Positions 1 through 13,964 are shown, counted from the first letter of the stretch. The stretch: 64,000 nucleotides of DNA from Paracoccus sp. S1E-3 (GCF_013868135.1 NZ_JACEMU010000017.1:1-64000), one strand, 5' to 3'. The notes: generated by a model not told the origin, from the sequence alone. Numbers and translations are program-made.

Positions 1-1176
<1,176 letters not shown>

Positions 1177-1210
1177 TCCCCGGCCCTCGGGCCCGCGGAG
1201 ATCAGGATGG

Positions 1211-1238
1211 AAAGGCCGCCCGACAGGGCGGCCTTTTT
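1211..1238 (+). terminator. Rho-independent terminator of tuf
   Basis: GC-rich inverted repeat (ggccgccc / gggcggcc) with a short loop, followed by a run of five T, 34 bases after the tuf stop codon. Confidence 0.9.
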
Positions 1239-1641
1239 GCGTTGCGGCGGGGCGGCAGCACCCGTCATCCGCATCCCGTTCCACAGACCTTCTGGTTTTG
1301 CGCCAAACATAATGACGATGCGGCTGGAGCCCCGGAGGATCAGGACGGCTTCACGCTGCTTTCGTGGTCGTGCAGGACCGGGGAGGCTTTGGGGATGCTG
1401 CCGTTATCGGGCCTGCGCTTCGGCGCAATGATCGACGGTCGTCATATCGGCACTTACCCGTGCGTGCTGCTGGCGCTGGCAGCCCGTGGCTGTCGCGCGG
1501 GGCGGCGGTTCTTCGGCACGAGACGCGTGCGGGGGCAGCCCGCCGTCGCTGCGCGCGGTGCAGCGCGGACGGCATTCTGCTGACGCGAACTGTCAGCAGC
1601 GCAGAGCCATCATTCCGGGGGTTCAATGACAGGAGTATCAC
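1239..1641. other. Intergenic stretch without a recognisable gene
   Basis: About 400 bases. Short open frames exist on both strands, but none has a credible ribosome site or a recognisable product. The only structure I see is an 8-base inverted repeat (ctgctgac / gtcagcag) at 1577-1599. The promoter of the following VOC gene must lie here. A decayed gene cannot be excluded. Confidence 0.5.
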
Positions 1642-2031
1642 ATGATTGACCATATCGGATTGTCGGTGACGGATCTGGACAAGGCGCGGGCCTTTTATCT
1701 GGCGGCGCTGCGGCCGCTGGGGATCGGCATCGTGATGGAGGTGACCGAGGAGATGACCGGCGGCCACGGCGCGCATCTGGGCCTCGGGCGCGACGGCAAT
1801 CCGTTCTTCTGGATCGGCACCGGCAAGGCCCCGACGACGGGCTGCCACGTCGCTTTCTCGGCCGCCGATCAGGCGGCGGTTGACGCCTTCCACAAGGCGG
1901 CGATGGCGGCGGGGGGCCGTGACAACGGTGCGCCGGGGCCGCGCCCGGAATACAGCCCCGGCTATTACGCGGCCTTCGTGCTGGACCCCGACGGCAACAA
2001 TATCGAGGCTGTCTTCCACGGTGCGGCCTGA
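1642..2031 (+). CDS. VOC (glyoxalase/bleomycin-resistance fold) family protein
   Basis: A 129-residue single-domain protein of the vicinal-oxygen-chelate superfamily. It starts MIDHIGLSVTDLDKARAFY, the classic first beta-alpha unit with the metal-ligand His at position 4, and ends with DPDGNNIEAVFH, the usual last strand with its Glu ligand. Metal-dependent lyase, dioxygenase or drug-binding roles all occur in the family, and the sequence does not single one out. An AGGAG ribosome site lies just upstream of the ATG. It stands alone between tuf and an acetyltransferase. Confidence 0.9.
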   Translation: MIDHIGLSVTDLDKARAFYLAALRPLGIGIVMEVTEEMTGGHGAHLGLGRDGNPFFWIGTGKAPTTGCHVAFSAADQAAVDAFHKAAMAAGGRDNGAPGPRPEYSPGYYAAFVLDPDGNNIEAVFHGAA

Positions 2032-2157
2032 GGGCAGGCAGGCCGTATCTTGCCCTTCGGGCCACTCTACGCTAGTCTGCAGCCAGCAGAAGGAGTTGTC
2101 GCCATGGATCGCCCGCAAATCTGACCCCCTTACCGGACGGATTTGAAAGGATTTTCC

Positions 2158-2826
2158 ATGAAAGAGACTGTTCTTGATGCGGCCTTGCCCCATCCCATGC
2201 ATCTTCCGAATGGCCAGCTCAATACCGGGCTGGTGCATCTGAATCGGGTGATCGCCCATCCCAATATCGAGATCGGCGATTTCACCTATGCCAGCAGCTT
2301 CGATCCGCCGCAGGATTGGGCGGCGCGGCTGGTGCCCTATCTTTATCCGGGGGCGCCCGAACGGCTGGTGATCGGGCGCTTCTGCCAGATCGCCCATGGC
2401 GTGCGGATCATCACCGATTCCGCCAACCATCCGATGCGGGGAATCTCAACCTATCCGTTCGCGATCTTTGATCCGTCGCGGCTGCGTGCCTATGTCGATC
2501 AGCTGGGCGGGCTGCGCGACACCGTGATCGGCCATGATGTCTGGATCGGGGACGGGGCGGTGATCCTGCCCGGCGCCCGGATCGGCAGCGGTGCAATCAT
2601 CGGCGCGGGCGCCGTCGTCGGCGGCGAGGTGCCTGATTACGCGGTGGTCGCCGGCAATCCCGGCCGGGTGATCCGACGACGCTTTGACTCGGCCAGGATT
2701 GCCCGGCTCATGGCGCTCGGCTGGTGGGATTGGCCGCTCGACCGGATCGAGGCCGCGATTCCGGCGCTGGCGGCCGCCGATCTGGACGCGCTGGAAGCTC
2801 TCGCCGCCCGAGCGCGGCATGACTGA
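2158..2826 (+). CDS. Vat/CatB-type hexapeptide-repeat O-acetyltransferase
   Basis: 222 residues of the xenobiotic acetyltransferase branch of the left-handed beta-helix family, which transfers acetyl from acetyl-CoA to hydroxyl groups. Hexapeptide-type repeats run through the middle (VIGRFCQIAHGVRI, then VIGHDVWIGDGAVILPGARIG), and the insert DSANHPM holds the catalytic His typical of Vat/CatB enzymes. The C-terminal helix has the WWDWP motif of this group. I chose the ATG at 2158 over an in-frame TTG at 2143 because a GAAAGGA site lies seven bases before it. Streptogramin or chloramphenicol resistance is known in the family but is not shown here; the true acceptor is unknown. Confidence 0.92.
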   Translation: MKETVLDAALPHPMHLPNGQLNTGLVHLNRVIAHPNIEIGDFTYASSFDPPQDWAARLVPYLYPGAPERLVIGRFCQIAHGVRIITDSANHPMRGISTYPFAIFDPSRLRAYVDQLGGLRDTVIGHDVWIGDGAVILPGARIGSGAIIGAGAVVGGEVPDYAVVAGNPGRVIRRRFDSARIARLMALGWWDWPLDRIEAAIPALAAADLDALEALAARARHD

Positions 2827-2869
2827 CGTGAAAGACCCCGGCACGCGCCGGGCCCGCTGAACGAGGTGA

Positions 2870-4756
2870 ATGATGTTTCGCTGGTTTGAAAGCCGGCTCG
2901 ATCCCTATCCGGTCGAGCCGCCACGCATGCCCCCGCGCAGCTTCTGGGGTTTTCTGCTGCACTATTCGCGCGGCGCGCTGCCGTGGCTGGTGATGCTGGC
3001 GCTGATCTCGGGTCTGATCGCGATGATCGAACTGTCGCTGTTCGGCTATCTCGGCGATCTGGTGAACCGCCTGTCCGACACCCCCCGCGACCAGTTCTGG
3101 CAGGTCGAGGGCACACGGCTGGCGATCATGGCCTTCGTGCTGCTGGTGGTGTTTCCGGGTCTGGGCGCGCTTGGTAGCCTTATCATGCACCAGACCCTGC
3201 TTGGCAATTTCCCGCAGCGCATCCGCTGGCAGGCGCATCGCTACCTGCTGCGCCAGTCGGTCGGCTATTTTCAGGACGAGTTCGCCGGCCGGATCGCGCA
3301 GCGGCTGATGCAGACGGCGCTGGCGGTGCGCGAAGTGGCGATGAAGATCATGGATGTGGCATCCTATGTCATCATCTATTTCCTCGGCGCGCTGGCGCTG
3401 GCGGCCAGTCAGGACTGGCGGCTGGCGCTGCCCTTCGTGGCCTGGGGGATCGCCTACGGGATCATGCTGTGGCAGATCGTGCCGCGTCTGGGCAGGGTGG
3501 CGCAGGAACAGGCGGATGCGCGCTCGGCGATGACGGGGCAGGTGGTCGACAGCTATACCAATATCGCCACCGTCAAGCTGTTCTCGCATTCCGACCGCGA
3601 GGAGCGCTGGATGCGCGCAGGCATGGACGGCTTCCTGCAGACGGTTTACCGCCAGATGCGGCTGTCGGCCCTGCAGGACGTGCTGCTGACGACGATGAAT
3701 GTGTTGCTGGTGGCCGCCGTTACTGGTGTGGGCCTGATGCTGTGGACGCGCGGACTGGTCAGCGTCGGCGCAGTTGCGGTGGCGGTGCCGCTGGCGCTGC
3801 GGCTGAACAACATGTCACATTGGATCATGTGGGAATTCGCGGCGCTGTTTGAAAATGTCGGCACCGTGCGCGACGGAATTTCGTCGCTGGCGATCCCGCG
3901 CATGGTGCAGGATGCGCCGGGCGCCAGGCCGCTGGTGGCGGGGCCGGGCGCGGTGCGCTTCGACAACGTGACCTTCCGCTATGGCGCCGACGAGGCCGAC
4001 CGTCCGCTGGCGGTGCTGGACGACCTGACCCTGCATATCGCGCCGGGCGAGCGGGTCGGCCTGATCGGCCGGTCGGGGGCGGGAAAATCGACACTGGTGA
4101 ACCTGCTGCTGCGCTTCCACGATGTTGAAAGCGGGACCATCACCATCGATGGGCAGGACGTGTCCAGGGTGACGCAGGACAGCCTGCGGGCCGCCATCGG
4201 GGTGGTGACGCAGGACAGCAGCCTGCTGCACCGTTCCGTACGCGACAACATCGCCTACGGTCGCCCCGATGCCTCCGAGGAGGAGATCGAGCGCGCCGTC
4301 TTCCTGGCGGAGGCGCAGGGCTTCGTCCCCGATCTGGCCGACAGCCACGGCCGGCGCGGGCTGGAAGCTCATGTCGGTGAGCGCGGCGTCAAGCTGTCGG
4401 GCGGTCAGCGCCAGCGGATCGCGATTGCGCGGGTGGCGCTGAAGGATGCGCCGATCCTCGTGCTGGACGAGGCGACTTCGGCGCTCGACAGCGAGGCCGA
4501 GGCGGCCATCCAGTCGCGTCTGGACCTGCTGATGGAAGGCAAGACAGTGATCGCCATCGCGCATCGGCTGTCGACCATCGCGGCCATGGACCGGCTGATC
4601 GTGCTCGATCAGGGCCGAATCGCCGAACAGGGCACCCATGCCGAATTGCTGGCGGCGAACGGGATTTATTCCCGGCTCTGGGCGCGGCAGTCGGGCGGCT
4701 TTCTGGTTGCTGATGATGCCGACGAGGTTGCGGGCAAGGTCGACGCGGCCGAGTAA
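2870..4756 (+). CDS. ABC transporter, fused permease and ATPase (exporter type)
   Basis: A 628-residue half-transporter that should act as a homodimer in the inner membrane. The N-terminal half (about residues 25-320) holds the six-helix ABC exporter domain. The C-terminal half has Walker A GRSGAGKST near residue 400, signature LSGGQRQR near 508, Walker B ILVLDEAT and the H-loop AHRLST. This is the MsbA/ATM-like multidrug or lipid exporter class; the substrate cannot be read from sequence. Two consecutive ATG codons (2870, 2873) follow a GAGGTG site, and the second is better spaced. A hairpin follows the stop codon. Confidence 0.95.
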   Translation: MMFRWFESRLDPYPVEPPRMPPRSFWGFLLHYSRGALPWLVMLALISGLIAMIELSLFGYLGDLVNRLSDTPRDQFWQVEGTRLAIMAFVLLVVFPGLGALGSLIMHQTLLGNFPQRIRWQAHRYLLRQSVGYFQDEFAGRIAQRLMQTALAVREVAMKIMDVASYVIIYFLGALALAASQDWRLALPFVAWGIAYGIMLWQIVPRLGRVAQEQADARSAMTGQVVDSYTNIATVKLFSHSDREERWMRAGMDGFLQTVYRQMRLSALQDVLLTTMNVLLVAAVTGVGLMLWTRGLVSVGAVAVAVPLALRLNNMSHWIMWEFAALFENVGTVRDGISSLAIPRMVQDAPGARPLVAGPGAVRFDNVTFRYGADEADRPLAVLDDLTLHIAPGERVGLIGRSGAGKSTLVNLLLRFHDVESGTITIDGQDVSRVTQDSLRAAIGVVTQDSSLLHRSVRDNIAYGRPDASEEEIERAVFLAEAQGFVPDLADSHGRRGLEAHVGERGVKLSGGQRQRIAIARVALKDAPILVLDEATSALDSEAEAAIQSRLDLLMEGKTVIAIAHRLSTIAAMDRLIVLDQGRIAEQGTHAELLAANGIYSRLWARQSGGFLVADDADEVAGKVDAAE

Positions 4757-4763
4757 TCCCTGC

Positions 4764-4800
4764 GCATCGCGACGCTTTCCTGTCGCGATGCGTTCTCCCC
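4764..4800 (+). terminator. Probable terminator after the ABC transporter
   Basis: Perfect 10-base inverted repeat gcatcgcgac / gtcgcgatgc (4764-4791) followed by a weak T-containing tract. It lies between the ABC gene stop and the tRNA-Trp promoter. Confidence 0.65.
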
Positions 4801-4829
4801 TTGCGCCCTGCGGAAAACCGCACTAATCA
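4801..4829 (+). promoter_or_regulatory. Predicted promoter of tRNA-Trp
   Basis: -35 TTGCGC (4801-4806), a 17-base spacer and -10 TAATCA (4824-4829), ending 13 bases before the tRNA. The same CTTGCGC -35 precedes tRNA-Val at 21.05 kb with the same spacer. Confidence 0.6.
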
Positions 4830-4842
4830 GGCGCCGCGGCTT

Positions 4843-4918
4843 AGGGGTTTAGCTCAGTTGGTAGAGCATCGGTCTCCAAAACCGAGGGTCGTGGGTTCGA
4901 GTCCCCCAACCCCTGCCA
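4843..4918 (+). tRNA. tRNA-Trp (anticodon CCA)
   Basis: 76-nt cloverleaf. The acceptor stem AGGGGTT pairs with AACCCCT and is followed by discriminator G and an encoded CCA end. The D-arm has AGCTCAGTTGGTAGAGC. The anticodon stem TCGGT/ACCGA encloses loop CTCCAAA, giving anticodon CCA. The T-arm is GTGGGTTCGAGTCCCCC. It lies just upstream of secE, the usual place in alphaproteobacteria. Confidence 0.97.
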
Positions 4919-5034
4919 GCCGCATCAGACAGCGCCACAGGCGCCCCGTCGCCGGACTCTCCTTTCCCGTCTTCTCCCTCCGCAAGGGTCGCGCGATTGC
5001 TGTATGGGGGTGGGCGCGGCGCGTTTGCGGTGGC

Positions 5035-5063
5035 TTGAAACCCCCCGCGCTTCGGTTTATCTG
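5035..5063 (+). promoter_or_regulatory. Predicted promoter of secE-nusG
   Basis: TTGAAA (5035-5040), a 17-base spacer and TATCTG (5058-5063), 25 bases before the secE start codon. Five of six -35 bases match the sigma-70 consensus; the -10 is weaker. Confidence 0.5.
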
Positions 5064-5088
5064 ACCGGCTGCAACACCGAGGATATCC

Positions 5089-5280
5089 ATGGCCAATCCC
5101 GTCCAGTTTCTTTCCCAGGTCCGCGCCGAGGCCGCCAAGATCAGCTGGCCCACCCGGCGCGAAGTGGTGACGACCACCATCATGGTCTTCATCATGGCCA
5201 CGCTGGCCTCGATCTTCTTCTTCCTTGTCGACCTGGCCATTCGGACCGGTCTGGCGTGGCTGGTCGGCCTCACCGGCTGA
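5089..5280 (+). CDS. secE: Preprotein translocase subunit SecE
   Basis: A 63-residue small subunit of the SecYEG channel. This is the short one-helix form common outside enterobacteria. An amphipathic N-terminal part with the conserved KISWPTRREV motif (about residues 16-25) is followed by one transmembrane helix (about 30-58). It stabilises SecY in the inner membrane. It lies between tRNA-Trp and nusG, the canonical order, with 151 bases before nusG. Confidence 0.96.
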   Translation: MANPVQFLSQVRAEAAKISWPTRREVVTTTIMVFIMATLASIFFFLVDLAIRTGLAWLVGLTG

Positions 5281-5389
5281 CGGGGTTGCATTCAGGACCG
5301 GGCGGCTGTATCCCCGCGCGGACGGTCCGGATGACGGCGTGCACGATTCGTTGCGCGCCGGTTTCATTTTCGGGCTGAACAGAATCATC

Positions 5390-5408
5390 CGGACGGCCTG
5401 GCCGTCCG
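5390..5408 (+). other. Hairpin in the secE-nusG spacer
   Basis: Perfect 8-base inverted repeat cggacggc / gccgtccg with a 3-base loop, 23 bases before the nusG start codon. There is no T tract, so a processing site or a translational control element is more likely than a terminator. Confidence 0.4.
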
Positions 5409-5431
5409 ACGAATCAGAGGTCGATCGGAAC

Positions 5432-5971
5432 ATGGCAAAACGTTGGTATTCGGTCAGCGTCCTGTCGAACTTCGAAAAGAAGGTCGCCGAGGCGATCCGT
5501 CAGGCCGTGGTCGAAAAGGCGCTGGAAGACCAGATCGACGAAGTGCTGGTCCCCACCGAGGAGGTGATCGAGATCCGGCGCGGCAAGAAGGTCACCTCCG
5601 AGCGCCGCTTCATGCCCGGCTATGTGCTGGTGCGGATGGAGCTGAACGACCGCACCTATCACCTGGTCAACTCGATCAACCGGGTGACCGGGTTTCTGGG
5701 CCAGCAGGGCAAGCCCTCGCCCATGCGCGACGACGAGGTGAACCTGATCCTGCACCGCACCGGTGAGGGCGGGGCCGAGGTTGCGCCGCGCAACCTGATC
5801 CGTTTCGACATCGGCGAGACGGTGAACGTGACCGATGGCCCGTTCGAAGGCTTCTCGGGCACCGTGGAAGAAGTCGACGACGCCGCCAACCGCATCAAGG
5901 TCACGGTGTCGATCTTCGGCCGGCCGACGCCGGTCGAACTGGAATTCACGCAGGTGTCGAAAACCGCCTGA
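5432..5971 (+). CDS. nusG: Transcription termination/antitermination factor NusG
   Basis: 179 residues. The NGN domain begins MAKRWYSVSVLSNFEKKV and contains RRFMPGYVLVRMEL, the RNA polymerase clamp-binding strand. The C-terminal KOW domain (about residues 125-175) includes VTDGPFEGFSGTVEEVD. NusG suppresses pausing and links RNA polymerase to Rho or to ribosomal protein S10. I chose the ATG at 5432 because it gives the family's usual N-terminus; the frame stays open upstream without a ribosome site. Confidence 0.97.
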   Translation: MAKRWYSVSVLSNFEKKVAEAIRQAVVEKALEDQIDEVLVPTEEVIEIRRGKKVTSERRFMPGYVLVRMELNDRTYHLVNSINRVTGFLGQQGKPSPMRDDEVNLILHRTGEGGAEVAPRNLIRFDIGETVNVTDGPFEGFSGTVEEVDDAANRIKVTVSIFGRPTPVELEFTQVSKTA

Positions 5972-6066
5972 CGTGATGTCGTGGGAGGTCCGGGCATCCA
6001 CCCGGCCGGACCACTAAGTCTGGGCCTGACCATGTCGGTCGGGCACGATGATAAGGAGAGGGCCAG

Positions 6067-6519
6067 ATGGCCAAGAAAGTAGTCGGGCAGCTGAAGCTGC
6101 AAATCAAGGCGCAGGAAGCTACGCCTTCGCCGCCGGTCGGCCCTGCACTGGGTCAGCGCGGCATCAACATCATGGAATTCTGCAAGGCCTTCAACGCCAA
6201 GACGCAGGAAATGGTCAAGGGTTCGCCTGTTCCGGTCGTGATCACCTATTACGCCGACAAGTCGTTCACCTTCGAGACCAAGACCTCGCCCGCGTCCTAT
6301 CTGCTGAAGCAGGCCGCCGGCCTGAAGCCGCAGGGCAAGCGCAACCGCGCCAAGGGCTCGGAAAAGCCCGGTCGCACGACCGCCGGCACCGTGACCAGCA
6401 AGCAGGTTCGCGAAATCGCCGAGCTGAAGATGAAAGACCTGTCCGCGAACAGCGTCGAGGAAGCGATGAAGATCATCGCCGGTTCGGCCCGTTCGATCGG
6501 TATCGAGGTGAAAGGCTGA
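6067..6519 (+). CDS. rplK: 50S ribosomal protein L11
   Basis: 150 residues. The N-terminal domain starts [20 protein letters not shown] and contains the conserved [22 protein letters not shown]. The C-terminal rRNA-binding domain ends with [19 protein letters not shown]11 forms part of the GTPase-associated centre with 23S rRNA. A strong AAGGAGAGG site precedes the ATG. In E. coli protein L1 represses the rplK-rplA mRNA; an inverted repeat (ggtccgg / ccggacc) lies in the nusG-rplK spacer, but its role is not established. Confidence 0.98.
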   Translation: MAKKVVGQLKLQIKAQEATPSPPVGPALGQRGINIMEFCKAFNAKTQEMVKGSPVPVVITYYADKSFTFETKTSPASYLLKQAAGLKPQGKRNRAKGSEKPGRTTAGTVTSKQVREIAELKMKDLSANSVEEAMKIIAGSARSIGIEVKG

Positions 6520-6522
6520 GCC

Positions 6523-7224
6523 ATGGCGAAGATTGCAAAGAAAAAAGCTGCGGCTCGTGCTGCCTTCGAAGGCAAAGCCAACCTGAGCGTTGCGGACGCC
6601 GTCAAGCTGGTGAAGGAAGCCGCCTCGGCGAAATTCGATGAGACCATCGAAATCGCGATGAACCTGGGTGTTGACCCGCGCCATGCCGACCAGATGGTCC
6701 GCGGCGTGGTCCAGTTGCCCGCCGGCACCGGCAAGGACGTTCGCGTCGCCGTGTTCGCCCGTGGCCCCAAGGCTGATGAAGCCAAGGCCGCCGGGGCGGA
6801 AGTCGTCGGTGCGGAAGACCTGCTGGAATCGATCCAGGGCGGCAAGCTCGACTTCGATCGCGTCATCGCCACCCCGGACATGATGCCGCTGGTCGGCCGT
6901 CTGGGCAAGATCCTCGGCCCGCGCAACCTGATGCCGAACCCCAAGGTCGGCACCGTGACCATGGACGTGGCGCAAGCCGTTGCCGCCGCCAAGGGCGGTG
7001 AGGTCCAGTTCAAGGCCGAAAAGGCCGGTGTCGTCCATGCCGGCATCGGCAAGGTCAGCTTCGACGCCGACAAGATCGCCGAAAACGTCCGCGCTTTCGT
7101 CGAGGCCGTGAACCGCGCCAAGCCGACCGGTGCCAAGGGCACCTATGTCAAGAAGGTCTCGATCAGCTCGACCATGGGTCCGGGCGTGTCGATCGACGTG
7201 GCCGACGCGGTCGCCGCGCAGTAA
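6523..7224 (+). CDS. rplA: 50S ribosomal protein L1
   Basis: A 233-residue L1-stalk protein that also acts as an mRNA repressor in E. coli. The two-domain family pattern is intact, including [20 protein letters not shown], the hinge region [21 protein letters not shown], and the C-terminal [11 protein letters not shown]. It starts three bases after the rplK stop, so the two are co-translated. A strong terminator follows, and rplJ does not come next as it usually does. Confidence 0.98.
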   Translation: MAKIAKKKAAARAAFEGKANLSVADAVKLVKEAASAKFDETIEIAMNLGVDPRHADQMVRGVVQLPAGTGKDVRVAVFARGPKADEAKAAGAEVVGAEDLLESIQGGKLDFDRVIATPDMMPLVGRLGKILGPRNLMPNPKVGTVTMDVAQAVAAAKGGEVQFKAEKAGVVHAGIGKVSFDADKIAENVRAFVEAVNRAKPTGAKGTYVKKVSISSTMGPGVSIDVADAVAAQ

Positions 7225-7248
7225 TCCGCGCGCGCTGCAGAAACAGGA

Positions 7249-7275
7249 AGCCCCGGTCTCAGACCGGGGCTTTTT
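7249..7275. terminator. Terminator between rplA and the convergent glycosyltransferase-like gene
   Basis: Eleven-base near-perfect inverted repeat agccccggtct / agaccggggct with five T on the plus strand. It ends the rplKA transcript. The stop codon of the convergent minus-strand gene (7259-7261) lies inside the hairpin. Confidence 0.9.
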
Positions 7276-8167
7276 CCGTTGAGGACGCGTCCGGTGCTGG
7301 CGGCGCCGACAGGGACGGGGCGTTCTGGATGATGCGGGTGAAATGTTCGGGGCGCAGGTCGTTGAAGCCGGCGCGCACGGCCTGCAGGAACCTGCGCTTG
7401 CGGTCGCCGAAGCGGTATTCGTGATCGGCCTTGGCCTCGGCGAGCTTCTTGTTCTGTGCTGCAATCGTGTCGGACTGGAGATGCGCGGTGTGGATATAGG
7501 CCAACGGCCAGGGCAGGTTCAGCGAGGGGAACATCCGATGATGGCCGCGATGCATCAGCGCATAGGGATTTCGGATATGTCCCGGCCCGTTCACGATGGC
7601 GAAGCCGATGGCGATATAGGGCTCGAACTTGGCCAGCAGATGCGGGCCATCTGCGCCGTCCATCAGAAACAGGCCGGTCGGGCGGCTGATGATGGAATTC
7701 TGGGGGACGCGGTCCATATGCTCATGCAGGGTGGCCACGAAATCGGTCGACAAGGCATCGTCGTCATCCAGCCGGAAATGCAGGGTCCGGTCGGCCTGCA
7801 CGCTGTCCTGCCGGGCCATCCAGGGGTGGATGGCATCGTTGATATGCGGCGCCGTGTCATAGACGATCTCGATCTGCGGGATGGCCTGGGTCGCCTGCTT
7901 CAGACGTTGCTGATAGGGTTCGGGCAGTTCGGGCGAGGTGAAGATCGCGAAGCGGAAATCCTGATCGCTTTGCCATTTCAGCGAGGGCAGGCAGATCTTT
8001 TCGAAGAAATAGAACCGCTCCTCAAGCCGCTCGGGGGTATAGAGCACGCTTTTGCGGTATTCGAGATCGTCATGCTGCCGCGCGAGCCTGACATCGCTGC
8101 GGCCGAGATAGGAAAATCGCATATACCCGAATATGCGGGTCGTTGACATGGGGGCGCCCTGCTTCAT
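7259..8167 (-). CDS. Putative rhamnosyltransferase family protein
   Basis: About 302 residues resembling the 'putative rhamnosyl transferase' family of Rhodobacteraceae. Visible features are the N-terminal TTRIFGYMRFSYLGRSD, a WQSDQDFRFAIFTSPELPEPY segment, and the acidic LHFRLDDDDALSTDFV, which looks like the metal and nucleotide-sugar binding DxD site of a GT-A fold. Sugar donor and acceptor are unknown. ATG codons at 8191, 8167 and 8149 are possible; 8167 has AAGGA four bases upstream. The gene points against the flanking ribosomal genes and separates rplKA from rplJL. Confidence 0.85.
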   Translation of the reverse strand: MKQGAPMSTTRIFGYMRFSYLGRSDVRLARQHDDLEYRKSVLYTPERLEERFYFFEKICLPSLKWQSDQDFRFAIFTSPELPEPYQQRLKQATQAIPQIEIVYDTAPHINDAIHPWMARQDSVQADRTLHFRLDDDDALSTDFVATLHEHMDRVPQNSIISRPTGLFLMDGADGPHLLAKFEPYIAIGFAIVNGPGHIRNPYALMHRGHHRMFPSLNLPWPLAYIHTAHLQSDTIAAQNKKLAEAKADHEYRFGDRKRRFLQAVRAGFNDLRPEHFTRIIQNAPSLSAPPAPDASSTEKAPV

Positions 8168-8518
8168 AAGGTCCTTATCCCGGCCTAACATGGCCCAACC
8201 GGCAAGAAAAGCACCGCGCGGGGCGGATTCCGAGCGTTAATCGAACGCCTGCCCAGCGAGCTGTTGCATTCGTCTCCTTCAAGGCTTAAGTGAAGCGCTT
8301 CAGGCGGACGGGCGATTCGTTTCGTCAGCCTGTTCCTGTCCGAGACGGAGGGTGCCGCTTGCGGCTTAATGTCCTTCCCGAGATGGAAATCGAGACCATT
8401 TTTCCGGGGCTCTCCTCGGGTGATCTCGGGTCCATCGTCGACGGACCCGGCCCTTGGCTTCCTGAAGCCGGGGGGAAGTGAGAGCCGGGGGCTTTGGCCC
8501 CCAAACTTGGAGTAAACC
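8168..8518 (+). promoter_or_regulatory. rplJL-rpoBC promoter region and probable L10-type leader
   Basis: About 350 bases without a gene. It must hold the rplJ promoter and the divergent promoter of the glycosyltransferase-like gene. The last 200 bases are rich in inverted repeats; the clearest is ggggg...ccccc at 8487-8502, seven bases before the rplJ ribosome site GGAG (8509-8512). In E. coli and Bacillus the L10-L12 complex binds such a leader to repress translation. That this leader does so is inference. Confidence 0.45.
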
Positions 8519-9034
8519 GTGGATAGAGCGCAAAAAGAACAGGTGGTCGAAGAACTCGGCCAGATCTTTGATGGCTCTGGCGTCGTGGTGGTTGCCCGCT
8601 ACGAAGGGATGACGGTTGCACAAATGCAGGACCTCCGTGCGCGCATGCGCGCTGAAGGCGGGTCCGTTCGCGTTGCCAAGAACAGGCTCGCCAAGATCGC
8701 CCTGGAAGGTAAGCCTTGCGCAAGCATCGCCGATTACCTGACGGGTATGACCGTGCTGTCCTATTCGGAAGATCCCGTGGCTGCTGCCCGGATCGCCGAT
8801 AAATACGCCAAGGATAACGACAAGTTCGTGATCCTGGGCGGTGCCATGGGCGACACGGCGCTTGATCCGGCCGGTGTGAAAGCCGTTGCCGCCATGCCGT
8901 CGCGCGAGGAGCTTATCGCTTCGATCGTGGCCAGCATTGGCGCACCTGCTTCCAACATCGCCGGTGCGATTGGCGCACCTGCTTCGAACATCGCGGGCAT
9001 CCTCACGACGCTCGAAGAGCGCGAAGCTGCCTGA
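8519..9034 (+). CDS. rplJ: 50S ribosomal protein L10
   Basis: 171 residues starting with GTG after a GGAG site. The globular rRNA-binding domain includes [20 protein letters not shown] and [14 protein letters not shown]10 anchors the L7/L12 stalk and, in E. coli, represses its own operon. The tail carries a ten-residue unit ([10 protein letters not shown]) twice in tandem at residues 140-149 and 151-160, encoded by almost identical DNA, before the last L12-binding helix. rplL follows 66 bases later. Confidence 0.97.
   Translation: MDRAQKEQVVEELGQIFDGSGVVVVARYEGMTVAQMQDLRARMRAEGGSVRVAKNRLAKIALEGKPCASIADYLTGMTVLSYSEDPVAAARIADKYAKDNDKFVILGGAMGDTALDPAGVKAVAAMPSREELIASIVASIGAPASNIAGAIGAPASNIAGILTTLEEREAA
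8936..9001 (+). repeat. 33-base tandem duplication inside rplJ
   Basis: Two adjacent 33-base units (8936-8968, 8969-9001). In the first ten codons they differ only at three synonymous third positions; the eleventh codon differs. They encode the repeated [10 protein letters not shown] motif in L10. Confidence 0.9.
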
Positions 9035-9100
9035 TGCAACCCATTCCCGACGTGTGGCTGATGTCCGACGTTGGAAAACTAAACTGGAAAGAACGGAAAA

Positions 9101-9475
9101 ATGGCTGATCTGAAAAAACTCGCCGAAGAAATCGTGGGCCTGACCCTGCTGGAAGCCCAGGAACTGAAGACCATCCTGAAGGATGAATACGGCATCGAGC
9201 CCGCCGCCGGCGGCGCTGTCATGATGGCTGGCCCGGCTGCTGGTGCTGCCGAAGCCGCTGAAGAAAAGACCGAATTCGACGTCGTCCTGACCGACGCCGG
9301 CGCCAACAAGATCAACGTGATCAAGGAAGTGCGCGCCATCACCGGTCTGGGCCTGAAAGAAGCCAAGGACCTGGTCGAAGCCGGCGGCAAAGTCAAAGAA
9401 GGCGTGTCGAAGGCCGAAGCCGACGACATGAAGAAAAAGCTGGAAGAAGCCGGCGCCAAGGTTGAACTGAAGTAA
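9101..9475 (+). CDS. rplL: 50S ribosomal protein L7/L12
   Basis: 124-residue stalk protein. The N-terminal dimerisation helix (about residues 1-33), an Ala/Gly-rich hinge (about 38-52) and the C-terminal factor-binding domain beginning [13 protein letters not shown] are all present, with the conserved [20 protein letters not shown]. It recruits EF-G and EF-Tu and is normally present in four to six copies per ribosome. Next to rplJ as usual. Confidence 0.98.
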   Translation: MADLKKLAEEIVGLTLLEAQELKTILKDEYGIEPAAGGAVMMAGPAAGAAEAAEEKTEFDVVLTDAGANKINVIKEVRAITGLGLKEAKDLVEAGGKVKEGVSKAEADDMKKKLEEAGAKVELK

Positions 9476-9500
9476 CTCGGTTCCTTTGGGTTCGAAAATT

Positions 9501-9531
9501 GGCAGGGTCCGGGAATTTCCCGGTCCCTGCC
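9501..9531 (+). promoter_or_regulatory. Long hairpin in the rplL-rpoB spacer (attenuator or processing site)
   Basis: Inverted repeat ggcaggg-t-ccgggaa / ttcccgg-t-ccctgcc with one T-T mismatch in a 15-base stem and no T tract after it. In E. coli the same spacer holds a partial terminator and an RNase III site that set the ratio of L7/L12 to RNA polymerase. That role here is inference. Confidence 0.6.
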
Positions 9532-9717
9532 GAACCTGTCTTGAAGGACGCTGATTGAGTGCCTAAATGGCATCAGCTTCCCTCAGGGCATGTTCAGGTT
9601 CGGGAGCCGCACGGTGGGACGCGCGGCAGGTATTGAGCTGGAACCCCTGACATTCGCAGACCGCACGCTCCGGGCCCCGACGGTGCGTGCGCGTCAAGAC
9701 GAAAGGTGCAAGACCCC

Positions 9718-13872
<4,155 letters not shown>

Positions 13873-13964
13873 GCGCGTCCGGCCCCGCATCCTGCGAAAT
13901 CTCGCGGGATGCGTGGCCCCTACGCGTCTCTCATCCCTCCCGCGCCCCTCATTAGGAATTGAAA

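Noticed and set aside
2158..2826. Streptogramin or chloramphenicol resistance gene
   Set aside because: The family includes such enzymes, but many chromosomal members are not resistance genes and the sequence gives no specific support.
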